Assembly: GCA_016718345.1 (NCBI GenBank)
Contig: JADKDN010000002.1
Span: 299,714-363,713 of the forward strand
DNA from: Flavobacterium sp.
GTDB taxonomy: Bacteria; Bacteroidota; Bacteroidia; Flavobacteriales; Flavobacteriaceae
Direction of reading: 5' to 3'
DNA: 64,000 nucleotides
The position numbers were made by a program, and so were the translations under genes. Numbering within the stretch: position 1 is the first letter of the stretch; every line of letters starts with the position of its first letter. Positions 18,292 to 27,064 of this stretch are shown in pieces. The notes beneath the pieces are model-generated. The model did not search any database and was not told the DNA's origin. It worked only from the letters and a program-made list of their open reading frames with translations.

Positions 18292-19272
18292 TTGATTACA
18301 GCTTCCGACATATTTACAATTTCCAATCAAAAGCAATTTGAAAAAATAGCACTAAAAGTGTTTCGTTTTCAATACGACTCCAATGATGTTTATCGTGAAT
18401 TTTGTCAATTGTTAAACGTGGAGAAACATCAAGTAAAATCGCTGGAGCAAATTCCCTTTTTGCCTATCCAGTTTTTTAAAAGTCATGCTATTGTTTCAAA
18501 TACTCATCCAGCTCAAGAGACTTTTACTAGCAGTGGAACAACAGGAATGGTTACTAGCAAGCACCTTGTTACTGATATTTCTCTATATGAAGAAAGTTAT
18601 CGTAAAGGGTTTTCTCAATTTTATGGAAACATAGAAGACTATACCATCTTAGCCTTACTTCCATCTTATTTAGAACGAGAGGGTTCTTCATTAGTTTATA
18701 TGGTGAATGATTTAATCCAACGCACTAATAATCCTGACAGTGGATTCTACTTAAATCAATACGACGAGCTTATCAAAAAGTTAATTGATTTAGATGATTC
18801 AGGAAAAAATATAATTCTAATTGGTGTTACTTATGCATTATTGGATTTAATTGAAGTTCAACAATTTCAATTGAAAAATACTATCATTATGGAAACGGGT
18901 GGTATGAAAGGCAAACGCAAGGAAATGATTCGAGAAGAATTGCACGAGATCCTTTGCAAGGGCTTTGGTGTTTCAACCATCCATTCTGAATATGGTATGA
19001 CGGAATTGTTATCGCAAGCCTACTCGCTTGGAAACGGTGTTTTTGAGTGTCCGCCATGGATGCAAATCTTGATTCGAGAAACCGAAGATGCTTTAAATTA
19101 TGTCGCAAACCGAAAAACGGGAGGAATTAATGTAATCGATTTGGCGAATATTAACTCCTGCTCATTTATAGCCACGCAAGATTTGGGCAAAAAAATCCCA
19201 ATAACTCTTTTGAAGTTTTGGGACGTTTTGATAATAGCTGACATTCGTGGTTGTAACTTGATGGTTATATAA
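18292..19272 (+). CDS. LuxE/acyl-protein synthetase-like protein (two compensating frameshifts as read)
   Basis: The 326-residue protein resembles the LuxE/PaaK-like adenylate-forming group: TFTSSGTTGM near residue 80 is the nucleotide loop and IHSEYGMTELLSQAY near 225 is the E-Y/F-G-M-T-E motif. Such enzymes activate acyl groups; Flavobacterium members are usually called acyl transferases with unknown substrate. A missing A in the run 19189-19195 and an extra base at 19239 put about 15 codons out of frame; the true reading there is NSFEVLGRFDNSDIRGC. The start is TTG, and the 3' end overlaps convergent tyrS by 8 nt. Confidence 0.8.
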   Translation: MITASDIFTISNQKQFEKIALKVFRFQYDSNDVYREFCQLLNVEKHQVKSLEQIPFLPIQFFKSHAIVSNTHPAQETFTSSGTTGMVTSKHLVTDISLYEESYRKGFSQFYGNIEDYTILALLPSYLEREGSSLVYMVNDLIQRTNNPDSGFYLNQYDELIKKLIDLDDSGKNIILIGVTYALLDLIEVQQFQLKNTIIMETGGMKGKRKEMIREELHEILCKGFGVSTIHSEYGMTELLSQAYSLGNGVFECPPWMQILIRETEDALNYVANRKTGGINVIDLANINSCSFIATQDLGKKIPITLLKFWDVLIIADIRGCNLMVI

Positions 19273-20563
19273 CCCGAATGACAAAATAGTTTTTCTTTCC
19301 GCTTTGCAATAACACAAACTGATTGTTGATTAAATCTTTAGTTGAAAGACTAAATTCTTCAGTCACTTTTTCTTTATTTATAGAAATAGAATTGGCAGAT
19401 AACGCACGTCTAGCTTCTCCATTCGACTTCAAAAATCCTGTTTTTTCATTTAAAACTGATACAATATGAATTCCGTTTTCAATATCGTTTCTTGAAATTT
19501 CTGCTTGAGGCACTCCATCAAAAACTTCCAAAAAAGTGGCTTCATCTAATTGTTTCAAATCATTAGAAGTGGCATTTCCAAACAAAATAGCGGAAGCTTG
19601 AATTGCTTTGTTTAAATCTGCTGCAGAATGTACAAAAGTGGTTACTTCTTCAGCTAATTTCTTTTGCAAAACTCTTAAGTGAGGCGCTTCATGGTGCGTT
19701 GCAATCAATTTGTCTATTGTTTCCTTGTCTAAAAAGGTGAAAATTTTAATGTATTTCTCAGCATCAACGTCGGTAGTATTCAACCAAAATTGATAGAATT
19801 TATACACCGAGGTTTTATCTGCTGTCAGCCAAACATTACCTCCTTCAGATTTTCCAAATTTCGAACCGTCTGCTTTAGTGATTAACGGACAGGTCATTGC
19901 AAAGGCTTTGGTATCTTCACCAACATTCATTCTGCGAACCAATTCAGTTCCTGTAGTAATGTTCCCCCATTGATCGGAACCTCCCATTTGAAGCAAACAA
20001 TTGTAATGTTTATGCAAATGGTAAAAATCATACCCTTGAATCAACTGATAAGTAAATTCCGTAAATGACATTCCTTCGCCTTCGCCAGTAAGTCTTTTCT
20101 TAACAGAATCCTTAGCCATCATGTAGTTGACAGTGATACGTTTTCCAACTTCACGCGCAAAGTCAATAAAGCTAAATGATTTCATCCAATCATAGTTGTT
20201 GACCAAAATTGGGGCGTTTTTTTCTTTCGAATTAAAATCTAAAAAGTGAGACAAAACTTTTTTTATTCCAGCTACATTATGACTCAATGTAGCCTCATCA
20301 AGCAAATTTCTCTCATCGGATTTTCCTGAAGGATCACCAATCATACCTGTTGCGCCACCAACAAGTGCAATAGGTTTATGACCGAACTGCTCCAAATGAA
20401 CCAAAAGAATTATTGGAACTAAACTACCAATATGCAAGGAATCAGATGTTGGGTCAAATCCTATGTAGGTAACCGTCATCTCTTTAAGCAATTGTCCTTC
20501 GGTTCCAGGCATGATATCATGAACTAAACCACGCCATTGTAATTCTGCAATAATATTTTTCAT
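19265..20563 (-). CDS. tyrS: Tyrosyl-tRNA synthetase
   Basis: The 432-residue class I synthetase charges tRNA-Tyr. It has the HIGH-type signature GFDPTSDSLHIGSLV near residue 33, the tyrosine-binding region QGYDFYHLHKHYNCLLQMGGSDQWGN near 178, the KMSKS-type loop KADGSKFGKSEG near 230, and a C-terminal S4-type RNA-binding domain (about 360-432). The length is typical. A -7 box lies upstream, and the 3' end overlaps the convergent LuxE-like gene. Confidence 0.96.
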   Translation of the reverse strand: MKNIIAELQWRGLVHDIMPGTEGQLLKEMTVTYIGFDPTSDSLHIGSLVPIILLVHLEQFGHKPIALVGGATGMIGDPSGKSDERNLLDEATLSHNVAGIKKVLSHFLDFNSKEKNAPILVNNYDWMKSFSFIDFAREVGKRITVNYMMAKDSVKKRLTGEGEGMSFTEFTYQLIQGYDFYHLHKHYNCLLQMGGSDQWGNITTGTELVRRMNVGEDTKAFAMTCPLITKADGSKFGKSEGGNVWLTADKTSVYKFYQFWLNTTDVDAEKYIKIFTFLDKETIDKLIATHHEAPHLRVLQKKLAEEVTTFVHSAADLNKAIQASAILFGNATSNDLKQLDEATFLEVFDGVPQAEISRNDIENGIHIVSVLNEKTGFLKSNGEARRALSANSISINKEKVTEEFSLSTKDLINNQFVLLQSGKKNYFVIRVI

Positions 20564-20581
20564 CTAAATAATCAATTTTGG

Positions 20582-20589
20582 CAAAGATA
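20582..20589 (-). promoter_or_regulatory. -7 promoter box for tyrS
   Basis: The minus strand reads TATCTTTG, a perfect TAnnTTTG, 18 nt before the tyrS ATG at 20563. Confidence 0.5.
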
Positions 20590-20687
20590 GTAATTCAAAA
20601 GCAATGACAATAGTAATTTCAATGGCGGTATTCAAAAAATATAAAATCAAAAATATATAAATGCAACAATCTATTTATCTTTACAAA

Positions 20688-21686
20688 ATGATTTTAATCA
20701 CGGGAGCAACAGGATTAGTGGGTTCGCATTTAGCACTGCATTTGTTAGAAAATAACGAGCGTATTCGTGCTATTTACAGAACAAAAACTTCGATTGAAAA
20801 AACCAAATCTCTTTTTAAGCTTTATGGAAAAGAAAGTCTATTTGAACAAATTGAATGGATTGAAGCCGATATAAACGATATTCCGTCTTTAGAAATTGCT
20901 TTTAAAGGTGTTGAATATGTATATCATTGTGCCGCTTTAATTTCATTTGACCCTAAAGATGAAAAAAAACTTCGAAAGATAAATATTGAAGGAACTGCCA
21001 ATATTGTCAATTTTTGCCTAGCGTTCAATGTAAAAAAATTATGTCATGTAAGCTCAATTGCTGCCCTTGGAGACTTAATGGAACATGAAACACTAATTAC
21101 AGAAGAAACCATTTGGAACCCCGAAAAACATCATAGTGATTATGCTATATCAAAATATGGCGCAGAAATGGAAATTTGGAGAGGTTTACAAGAAGGACTT
21201 CCAGTTGTTATCATAAATCCAGGGGTGATTCTAGGGCCAGGCTTTTGGGATAGTGGTAGCGGACTTATTTTCACTAAAATAAAAAACGGTTTGCTATTTT
21301 ACACCAAAGGCTCATCAGGATTTGTCTCTGTGAATGATGTTGTAAAAATCATGATTCAGTTAATGAAAAAAAATAGTAGCGGTGAGAGATACATTGTTAT
21401 TGCAAAAAATATCTCATTTGAAAATGTATTGAATTGTATTGCTAAAGGGCTTGATGTTAAACCTCCAAGCATTTACGCACATCCTTGGATAACCGAAATT
21501 AGCTGGAGAATTGACTGGATTCTATCAACTCTTTTTTTTCAGAAAAGAAAGATTAGCAAATCAATGGCGCGTTCTTTACACACTTCTGATTTAATTTCAA
21601 ATAAAAAAATTACCCAGATTTTAGATTATAAATTTAAAGACATTGAAGAATATTGCTCAGAAATTGGTTCTTACATGAACATTTAA
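20688..21686 (+). CDS. NAD(P)-dependent epimerase/dehydratase (extended SDR)
   Basis: This 332-residue extended short-chain dehydrogenase has the Rossmann motif GATGLVGSHLALHLLE at residues 5-20, VYHCAA near 82, a catalytic Ser in HVSSIAALGD (near 122) and the Y-x3-K pair in SDYAISKYGAEM (near 155). The substrate is unknown; related enzymes act on nucleotide sugars or 3-hydroxy steroid-like groups. The start is set at MILITGATG, because the 27-nt in-frame extension carries a TATCTTTA promoter-like box (20676-20683). Its stop abuts the convergent DUF4296 gene. Confidence 0.85.
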   Translation: MILITGATGLVGSHLALHLLENNERIRAIYRTKTSIEKTKSLFKLYGKESLFEQIEWIEADINDIPSLEIAFKGVEYVYHCAALISFDPKDEKKLRKINIEGTANIVNFCLAFNVKKLCHVSSIAALGDLMEHETLITEETIWNPEKHHSDYAISKYGAEMEIWRGLQEGLPVVIINPGVILGPGFWDSGSGLIFTKIKNGLLFYTKGSSGFVSVNDVVKIMIQLMKKNSSGERYIVIAKNISFENVLNCIAKGLDVKPPSIYAHPWITEISWRIDWILSTLFFQKRKISKSMARSLHTSDLISNKKITQILDYKFKDIEEYCSEIGSYMNI

Positions 21687-22085
21687 TTATTCTATCACTG
21701 GTGTATTTTGAGTAGTTTTTTGTGGCGTAATCAAATTTTTGGCTTTCTTACCATTTAAAGAATCTAAATGCGCTTTTTTTGCTTCAATTCTTTTGCCTAC
21801 TTCTTCATACATTTTTTTATACCTATTGATATCAGATGCATAAAACTGGGTGCTTTTTGCAAACTGAAGACTATCTATTTTGTATTTTTTGTACACAAAA
21901 TCATTTGATTTAACACTCTGAAAATTTGAAGAATTGAATGTTTTTACTCCTTCTAAAAGAGCAAGATCATAAATAATATTTACCATCTTATCTTCTTGAA
22001 TTAAATTTTCAGGCTCATCAATAGCGGTGTCTTTACAACTTACCATCACTAACAGAATACAAAATATCGATACAACTATCCTCAT
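21687..22085 (-). CDS. DUF4296 domain lipoprotein
   Basis: The 132-residue protein has a lipoprotein signal (ILLVMVSC, Cys near residue 17), the DUF4296 core (about 25-110; MVNIIYDLALLEG, FVYKKYKIDSLQFAKSTQFYA) and a Thr/Pro/Gln-rich tail. The family is restricted to Bacteroidetes and has no known function. It lies 21 nt downstream of pyrC on the same strand, a common Flavobacterium arrangement, so it is probably co-transcribed. Confidence 0.82.
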   Translation of the reverse strand: MRIVVSIFCILLVMVSCKDTAIDEPENLIQEDKMVNIIYDLALLEGVKTFNSSNFQSVKSNDFVYKKYKIDSLQFAKSTQFYASDINRYKKMYEEVGKRIEAKKAHLDSLNGKKAKNLITPQKTTQNTPVIE

Positions 22086-22106
22086 AATTACTACTAAATC
22101 AAAAAA

Positions 22107-23447
22107 TTAACGATCAAAAAGTAATCGTTGACCACATGGTACTTCTTTCACTTTAAAATTATTATAAACCAATTGACCATTTACAAAAGTATGTGTGATT
22201 CTGGACTTGAATGTAAAACCTTCAAATGGAGACCAACCGCATTTGGCTAGAATATTTTCTTTTTTTACACTCCAAGGCAGACCCGTATTTACAATTACTA
22301 AATCAGCATAATACCCTACTTTAATAAATCCGCGCTTTTCTATTTTGAATATTTTAGCTGGATTGTGAGCCATCTTTTCGACAATTTTTTCAATGGAAAT
22401 TTTTCCTTGATGATACGCTTCAAACATGGCAACAAGCGCATGTTGAACTAATGGACCCCCAGAAGGAGCTTTCAAATAATTTTGTTTTTTTTCCTCTAGT
22501 GTATGTGGTGCATGATCGGTCGCTATAACATCTATCCTTCCATCTAGTAGCGCTTCCCATAATACTTTTCTATCATTTTCAGTCTTAACAGATGGATTCC
22601 ATTTGATTAAATTGCCTTTAGTTTTATAATCCTCATTGGTAAACCAAAGGTGATGAATACAAACTTCTGCAGTAATTTTCTTTTTTTCTAATGGTATTTT
22701 GTTGGTAAACAAACTCATTTCTTTTGCTGTTGACAAATGAAAAACATGCAATCGAGCTCCTGTTTTTTTGGCCAACGCAATTATTTTGGAAGAGGATAAA
22801 TAACATGCTTCTTCGCTTCTAATAAGATGATGAAGAGTTACTGGAATGTCATCACCATATTCTGCTTTATATCGTTCTAAATTATCTTTAATTGTTTGTT
22901 CATCTTCGCAATGAACGGCTATTAACATTGACGTACTTGAAAATAATTTTTCCAAAACTTCAACATCATCTACCAACATGTTACCAGTAGATGAACCTAG
23001 AAAGATTTTTATTCCTGCAACATTTCTCGGATTGGTTTGAAGGACTTCATCAAGATTATCATTAGTCATTCCCATCATAAAAGAATAATTCGCAAAAGAT
23101 TTGCTTGCTGCAATTTGGTATTTTTCTTCTAATAGTTCTTGGGTAACTACATTAGGAACTGTATTTGGCTGCTCGATATAAGATGTAATTCCACCAGCCA
23201 CAGCTGCTTTAGACTCTGAAGCAATATCACCTTTGTGTGTGAGTCCTGGTTCTCTAAAATGAACTTGATCGTCAATAGCTCCTGGTACTAAATAATTCCC
23301 TTCGGCATCTATTATTTTTGTAGTAGCCGATTTTGCACTTATCGTTTCGGCAATTTCAACTATAAACTGGTCTTCTATTAAAACATCGCCTTCAAAGATG
23401 GCGCCTTCATTAACTATTTTGGCGTTCTTTATTAAAATCTGATTCAT
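22107..23447 (-). CDS. pyrC: Dihydroorotase
   Basis: The 446-residue amidohydrolase should catalyse cyclisation of carbamoyl-aspartate to dihydroorotate in pyrimidine synthesis. It shows the barrel signature DDQVHFREPGLTHKGD near residue 58, the presumed carboxylated-Lys region AGIKIFLGSSTGN near 144, HCEDE near 178, and the catalytic ATDHAPH near 309. The first metal ligand of the usual H-x-H is Gln here (QVH), so metal binding may differ. Neighbours are a mannosyltransferase upstream and DUF4296 downstream. Confidence 0.87.
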   Translation of the reverse strand: MNQILIKNAKIVNEGAIFEGDVLIEDQFIVEIAETISAKSATTKIIDAEGNYLVPGAIDDQVHFREPGLTHKGDIASESKAAVAGGITSYIEQPNTVPNVVTQELLEEKYQIAASKSFANYSFMMGMTNDNLDEVLQTNPRNVAGIKIFLGSSTGNMLVDDVEVLEKLFSSTSMLIAVHCEDEQTIKDNLERYKAEYGDDIPVTLHHLIRSEEACYLSSSKIIALAKKTGARLHVFHLSTAKEMSLFTNKIPLEKKKITAEVCIHHLWFTNEDYKTKGNLIKWNPSVKTENDRKVLWEALLDGRIDVIATDHAPHTLEEKKQNYLKAPSGGPLVQHALVAMFEAYHQGKISIEKIVEKMAHNPAKIFKIEKRGFIKVGYYADLVIVNTGLPWSVKKENILAKCGWSPFEGFTFKSRITHTFVNGQLVYNNFKVKEVPCGQRLLFDR

Positions 23448-23485
23448 TGATTTTTGTTTTTTGCTACAAATAGTCTTCTTATTTT

Positions 23486-24210
23486 TTATAATTGTTTTAA
23501 AAACTTTCTGATTCTTAATGATATTACTCCAAAAACAGCTTCTTTTATAATGGAATTACTCATTTTTGACTGCCCTTTTGTTCTATCAGTGAAAATAATT
23601 GGGACTTCAACAATTTGAAAATTTTTCACAAAGGTTCTGTATTTCATTTCGATTTGAAATGCATAGCCTACGAATCTGATTTTATCAAAATTTATGCTTT
23701 CGAGCACCTGCCTACTGTAGCAAATGAAACCAGCTGTAGCATCATGAATTTTCATTCCAGTAATCATTCGTACATATACCGAAGCGAAATAGGACATTAA
23801 TACTCGGTTTAAAGGCCAATTTACAACATTTACACCTGTAACATAACGAGAACCAATAGCCATATCAGCAGAGCCAAAATGACAGGCATCGTATAATCTT
23901 TCCAAATCGTTGGGATTATGTGAAAAATCGGCATCCATTTCAAAAATATATTCATACTTTCTATCCAATGCCCATTTAAAACCATGAACATAGGCGGTAC
24001 CTAATCCCGATTTTTTTTCTCTCTTTTCTAAAAAAAGTCTGTTTTTAAATTCTTGTTGAAGAATGAGTACTTTGTCAGAAGTATGGTCGGGAGAATTATC
24101 ATCAACAATCAAAACATCAAATGCTTTATGCAACGAAAAACTGTTCGTATAATGCTTTCGACATTTTCAATTTCGTTGTAGGTAGGAATTATGACAACAC
24201 TATCGCTCAT
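23486..24210 (-). CDS. Polyprenol monophosphomannose synthase (GT2, frameshifted as read)
   Basis: This family-2 glycosyltransferase transfers mannose from GDP-mannose to polyprenyl phosphate on the cytoplasmic face. The N-terminus reads MSDSVVIIPTYNE and the core has VLIVDDNSPDHT, FEMDADFSHNP (the D-x-D metal site) and AIGSRYV. One T is missing at the run complementary to 24136-24140, after IIRTVF; repair gives 241 residues. The short form lacks the C-terminal membrane domain of some DPM1 proteins. It is probably in one transcript with pyrC. Confidence 0.87.
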
Positions 24211-24380
24211 AATCTGTTAAAATTTGAAGCAAAAATAAACTTTTTATGGCACTTGAATCATAATAATTTGATAATAAAAATGAAAAACACATAAAATTCA
24301 TTCGTGCAATCTATAATTAAGAATCCCTGATTAAAGTCAAAAAAAACAATGACATAACAATTAATACGATACTATTTTAG

Positions 24381-24388
24381 TAATTTTG
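24381..24388 (+). promoter_or_regulatory. -7 promoter box for the DUF4271 gene
   Basis: TAATTTTG fits TAnnTTTG and ends 8 nt before the ATG at 24397. A GTG at 24388 overlaps the box and is therefore an unlikely start. Confidence 0.45.
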
Positions 24389-24396
24389 TGCCCAAT

Positions 24397-25062
24397 ATGA
24401 TTGAGAACTTCTTACATCCAAGAATCATTGACAACAGAGATTGGGCCACCGTTTTGTTTGTTATGTCTATGGCATTAATTGCGCTTACTAAATCGGTTTT
24501 TGAGGCGCGATTTAACGACTTCATGAAGCTAATTGTTTCTGATAAATACATCAAAATTTATAAAGATAGTTCTCATTTAATGAGTGGATTTACAATTGGT
24601 TTGTTCATTGTTCAATTAATTTCACTTGGGTTTTTTATTCAGTTAATTCTGAATCATTTCGGCTATGTTTCAAAAACAGATTGGATTATCTATATACAAA
24701 TAATGACCATTTTAATCGTATTTATTTTATCTAAATACTTGATTGAAAAGATTATTGCCACTTCATTTAACATTGAAGAATTCATTGAGCAATTCAATTT
24801 ACAAAAGGTGAGTTACAGAACATACATTGGTTTGATAATTCTGCCAGTTGACATCATTCTTTACTATAACAATAATTCATCTAAATTTGTTATTTTTTTG
24901 TTTATTGTTATTATTTTAGCAATAAATACAGCAACTTATCTGCTTTCTTTAAAGAATTATCAAAATTTAATATTTAGCAAGTTGTTTTATTTTATTTTAT
25001 ATCTTTGCGCTCTTGAAATAGCACCCTACTATTTTATGTATTATTGGTTTACAAAAAGTTAG
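24397..25062 (+). CDS. DUF4271 domain integral membrane protein
   Basis: The 221-residue protein has about six membrane segments, with the family N-terminus MIENFLHPRIIDNRDWATVLF followed by ARFNDFMKLIVSDKYIKIYK. DUF4271 is a Bacteroidetes family of unknown function usually placed just upstream of hemD, as here (12-nt gap). No catalytic motif is visible. Confidence 0.85.
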   Translation: MIENFLHPRIIDNRDWATVLFVMSMALIALTKSVFEARFNDFMKLIVSDKYIKIYKDSSHLMSGFTIGLFIVQLISLGFFIQLILNHFGYVSKTDWIIYIQIMTILIVFILSKYLIEKIIATSFNIEEFIEQFNLQKVSYRTYIGLIILPVDIILYYNNNSSKFVIFLFIVIILAINTATYLLSLKNYQNLIFSKLFYFILYLCALEIAPYYFMYYWFTKS

Positions 25063-25074
25063 CATAGTTAGAAA

Positions 25075-25833
25075 ATGTCAAATATGAAAGTGAAAACAAT
25101 TTTGGTATCACAACCTGAGCCTAAAGTAGAAAATTCCCCATACTTTGAGCTACAACAAAAGCATAAAGTTAAAATTGATTTCAGACCTTTTATTCACGTA
25201 GAAGGTGTAAACGCGAAAGACGTTAGACTCCAAAAAATAGACCTTAATAATTACACCGCTATTATTTTAACGAGCAAAAATTCTGTTGATCACTTTTTTA
25301 GAGTGGCCGAAGAAATGAGATATAAGGTTCCCGAAGGTTTAAAATATTTTTGTCAATCAGAAGCTGTTGCTTTCTATCTCCAAAAATACGTGGTATACAG
25401 AAAACGTAAAATTTATGTTGGCCAAAAAGATTTTGCTGATATGTCTCCACTTATAAAGAAATATAAAGACGAAAAATTTTTACTGCCAGCATCCGATCAA
25501 CTAAACGCTGATGCACCGCAAACATTAAACAATCTAAAAGTGGACTGGACTCAAGCTGTTTTTTATAAAACAGTAATGAGTGACTTGTCTGACTTAGCGG
25601 ATGTGTATTATGATATTTTAGCGTTCTTTAGTCCATCAGGAATTAAGTCATTATTTATGAACTTTCCCGATTTTGAACAAAACAATACTAGAATTGCTGT
25701 TTTTGGAAGTACTACTCAAAAAGAAGCTTTAGAACACGGATTGAGAATTGATATTCTTGCACCAACACCCGAAACTCCTTCTATGACTATGGCTCTTGAA
25801 AAATATATTGCAGAAGCCAATAAAGGAAAATAA
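25075..25833 (+). CDS. hemD: Uroporphyrinogen-III synthase
   Basis: The 252-residue protein matches the two-lobed HemD fold, which closes hydroxymethylbilane to uroporphyrinogen III in haem synthesis. Signals include TILVSQPEP near the start, YTAIILTSKNSVDHFF near residue 62, FYKTVMSDL near 162, and DILAFFSPSGIKSLF near 180. Sequence conservation in this family is low, so the call also relies on the DUF4271-hemD pairing. It ends at a strong terminator. Confidence 0.88.
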   Translation: MSNMKVKTILVSQPEPKVENSPYFELQQKHKVKIDFRPFIHVEGVNAKDVRLQKIDLNNYTAIILTSKNSVDHFFRVAEEMRYKVPEGLKYFCQSEAVAFYLQKYVVYRKRKIYVGQKDFADMSPLIKKYKDEKFLLPASDQLNADAPQTLNNLKVDWTQAVFYKTVMSDLSDLADVYYDILAFFSPSGIKSLFMNFPDFEQNNTRIAVFGSTTQKEALEHGLRIDILAPTPETPSMTMALEKYIAEANKGK

Positions 25834-25850
25834 ATTCTGGAATAATTTAA

Positions 25851-25885
25851 AAAAAGAGTCACGTTTATAGCGTGACTCTTTTTTT
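25851..25885. terminator. Terminator between hemD and tRNA-Ser
   Basis: GAGTCACG (25856-25863) pairs with CGTGACTC (25871-25878) around a 7-nt loop, flanked by A and T runs. It can end both the hemD transcript and the converging tRNA transcript. Confidence 0.9.
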
Positions 25886-25886
25886 G

Positions 25887-25973
25887 CAGAGAGGATGGGA
25901 TTCGAACCCACGATACAGTTACCCATATACAAACTTTCCAGGCTTGCTCCTTCAACCACTCGGACACCTCTCT
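25887..25973 (-). tRNA. tRNA-Ser (anticodon GGA)
   Basis: An 87-nt class II tRNA is read leftward: acceptor arms AGAGAGG (25967-25973) and CCTCTCT (25888-25894), an anticodon loop CTGGAAA giving anticodon GGA inside a CAAGC/GTTTG stem, a long variable arm typical of serine, and GGTTCGAATCC in the T arm. CCA is not encoded. It reads UCC/UCU codons. Confidence 0.95.
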
Positions 25974-26035
25974 ATTTTGTTTGAGGCTGCAAAGAACAAT
26001 AAAAAATTTCAGTTAAGAAAATTAAACCTGTTTTT

Positions 26036-27064
26036 TTATGATAATTCTCCACGTAATGAAGTTTCAAAAATGGTTTTGAAAACAGTAGTCGCTACTTTTT
26101 GCCCCAAAAGATACATTAACTTGGTAACTGCTGCTTCTGTAGTGCTATCTTTACCAGAGATCACTCCAATCTTTTTTAGTTGTGAACTTGTTTCGTATTG
26201 ACCCATGTTAACGCTTCCTCCAGAACATTGAGTCACATTAACAACATGAATTCCTTTTTTTATAGCATTTTTTAAAACTTTAATAAACCATTCCTCAGTA
26301 GGCGCATTTCCAGACCCATAGGTTTCCAAAATAATCCCTTTTAGGTGAGGAATATTTACTATTGATTCAAAAACATATTCATTAATCCCAGGAAACATTT
26401 TAACAATAACTACATTATCATCTAATTCTTTGTTGACAATAAGTTTCTTCATTTTAGAAATAGACAATCCAACTCCAGAATTAATTTTTAAGTGTACTCC
26501 TGAAACTGCTAAGGGTGGATAATTTGGAGATGCAAAAGCATTGAAATGTTCTGCATTTATTTTGGTAGTTCGATTCCCTCTGTACAATTTATACTCAAAA
26601 TACAAACATACTTCCTGAATCACCGCCTTACCTTTTTGCTGTAAAGAAGCCATTTGTATGGCTGTAATTAAATTTTCTTTAGCATCCGTTCGTAAATCTC
26701 CAATGGGCAATTGGGAACCAGTAAAAATAACTGGCTTATCGAGGTTTTCAAGCATAAAACTCATTGCTGATGCAGAATACGACATGGTATCCGAACCGTG
26801 AAGCACCACAAAACCATCAAATTTTGAGTAGTTATCTTCAATAATAGAAGCAATTTCAATCCATTTTTCAGGATTCATGTTTGATGAATCAATAGGAACA
26901 TCAAAAGAAATGGTTTGGATTGTACAATCTAAAAGTTTTAACTCAGGGATTTTATTTGATATTTTACCGAAATTAAACGCTTTTAACTCTCCTGTTTCAA
27001 AATCTTTCATCATACCAATGGTTCCACCAGTATAAATCAAGAGTATATTGGGTTTAGATTGCAT
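26036..27064 (-). CDS. ansA: Type I L-asparaginase
   Basis: The 342-residue enzyme hydrolyses asparagine to aspartate and ammonia. The first catalytic Thr lies in IYTGGTIGM near residue 12 and the second in VVLHGSDTMSYSASAM near 89; the conserved GSQLPIGDLRTDA follows. No signal peptide is present, which fits the cytosolic type I form. Its start overlaps the end of the upstream acyltransferase gene by 11 nt, so the two are probably translated from one transcript. Confidence 0.93.
   Translation of the reverse strand: MQSKPNILLIYTGGTIGMMKDFETGELKAFNFGKISNKIPELKLLDCTIQTISFDVPIDSSNMNPEKWIEIASIIEDNYSKFDGFVVLHGSDTMSYSASAMSFMLENLDKPVIFTGSQLPIGDLRTDAKENLITAIQMASLQQKGKAVIQEVCLYFEYKLYRGNRTTKINAEHFNAFASPNYPPLAVSGVHLKINSGVGLSISKMKKLIVNKELDDNVVIVKMFPGINEYVFESIVNIPHLKGIILETYGSGNAPTEEWFIKVLKNAIKKGIHVVNVTQCSGGSVNMGQYETSSQLKKIGVISGKDSTTEAAVTKLMYLLGQKVATTVFKTIFETSLRGELS

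Noticed and set aside
25716..25967. ORFs across tRNA-Ser and the hemD 3' end
   Set aside because: They run through a clearly folded tRNA and a terminator hairpin, so they are chance frames.
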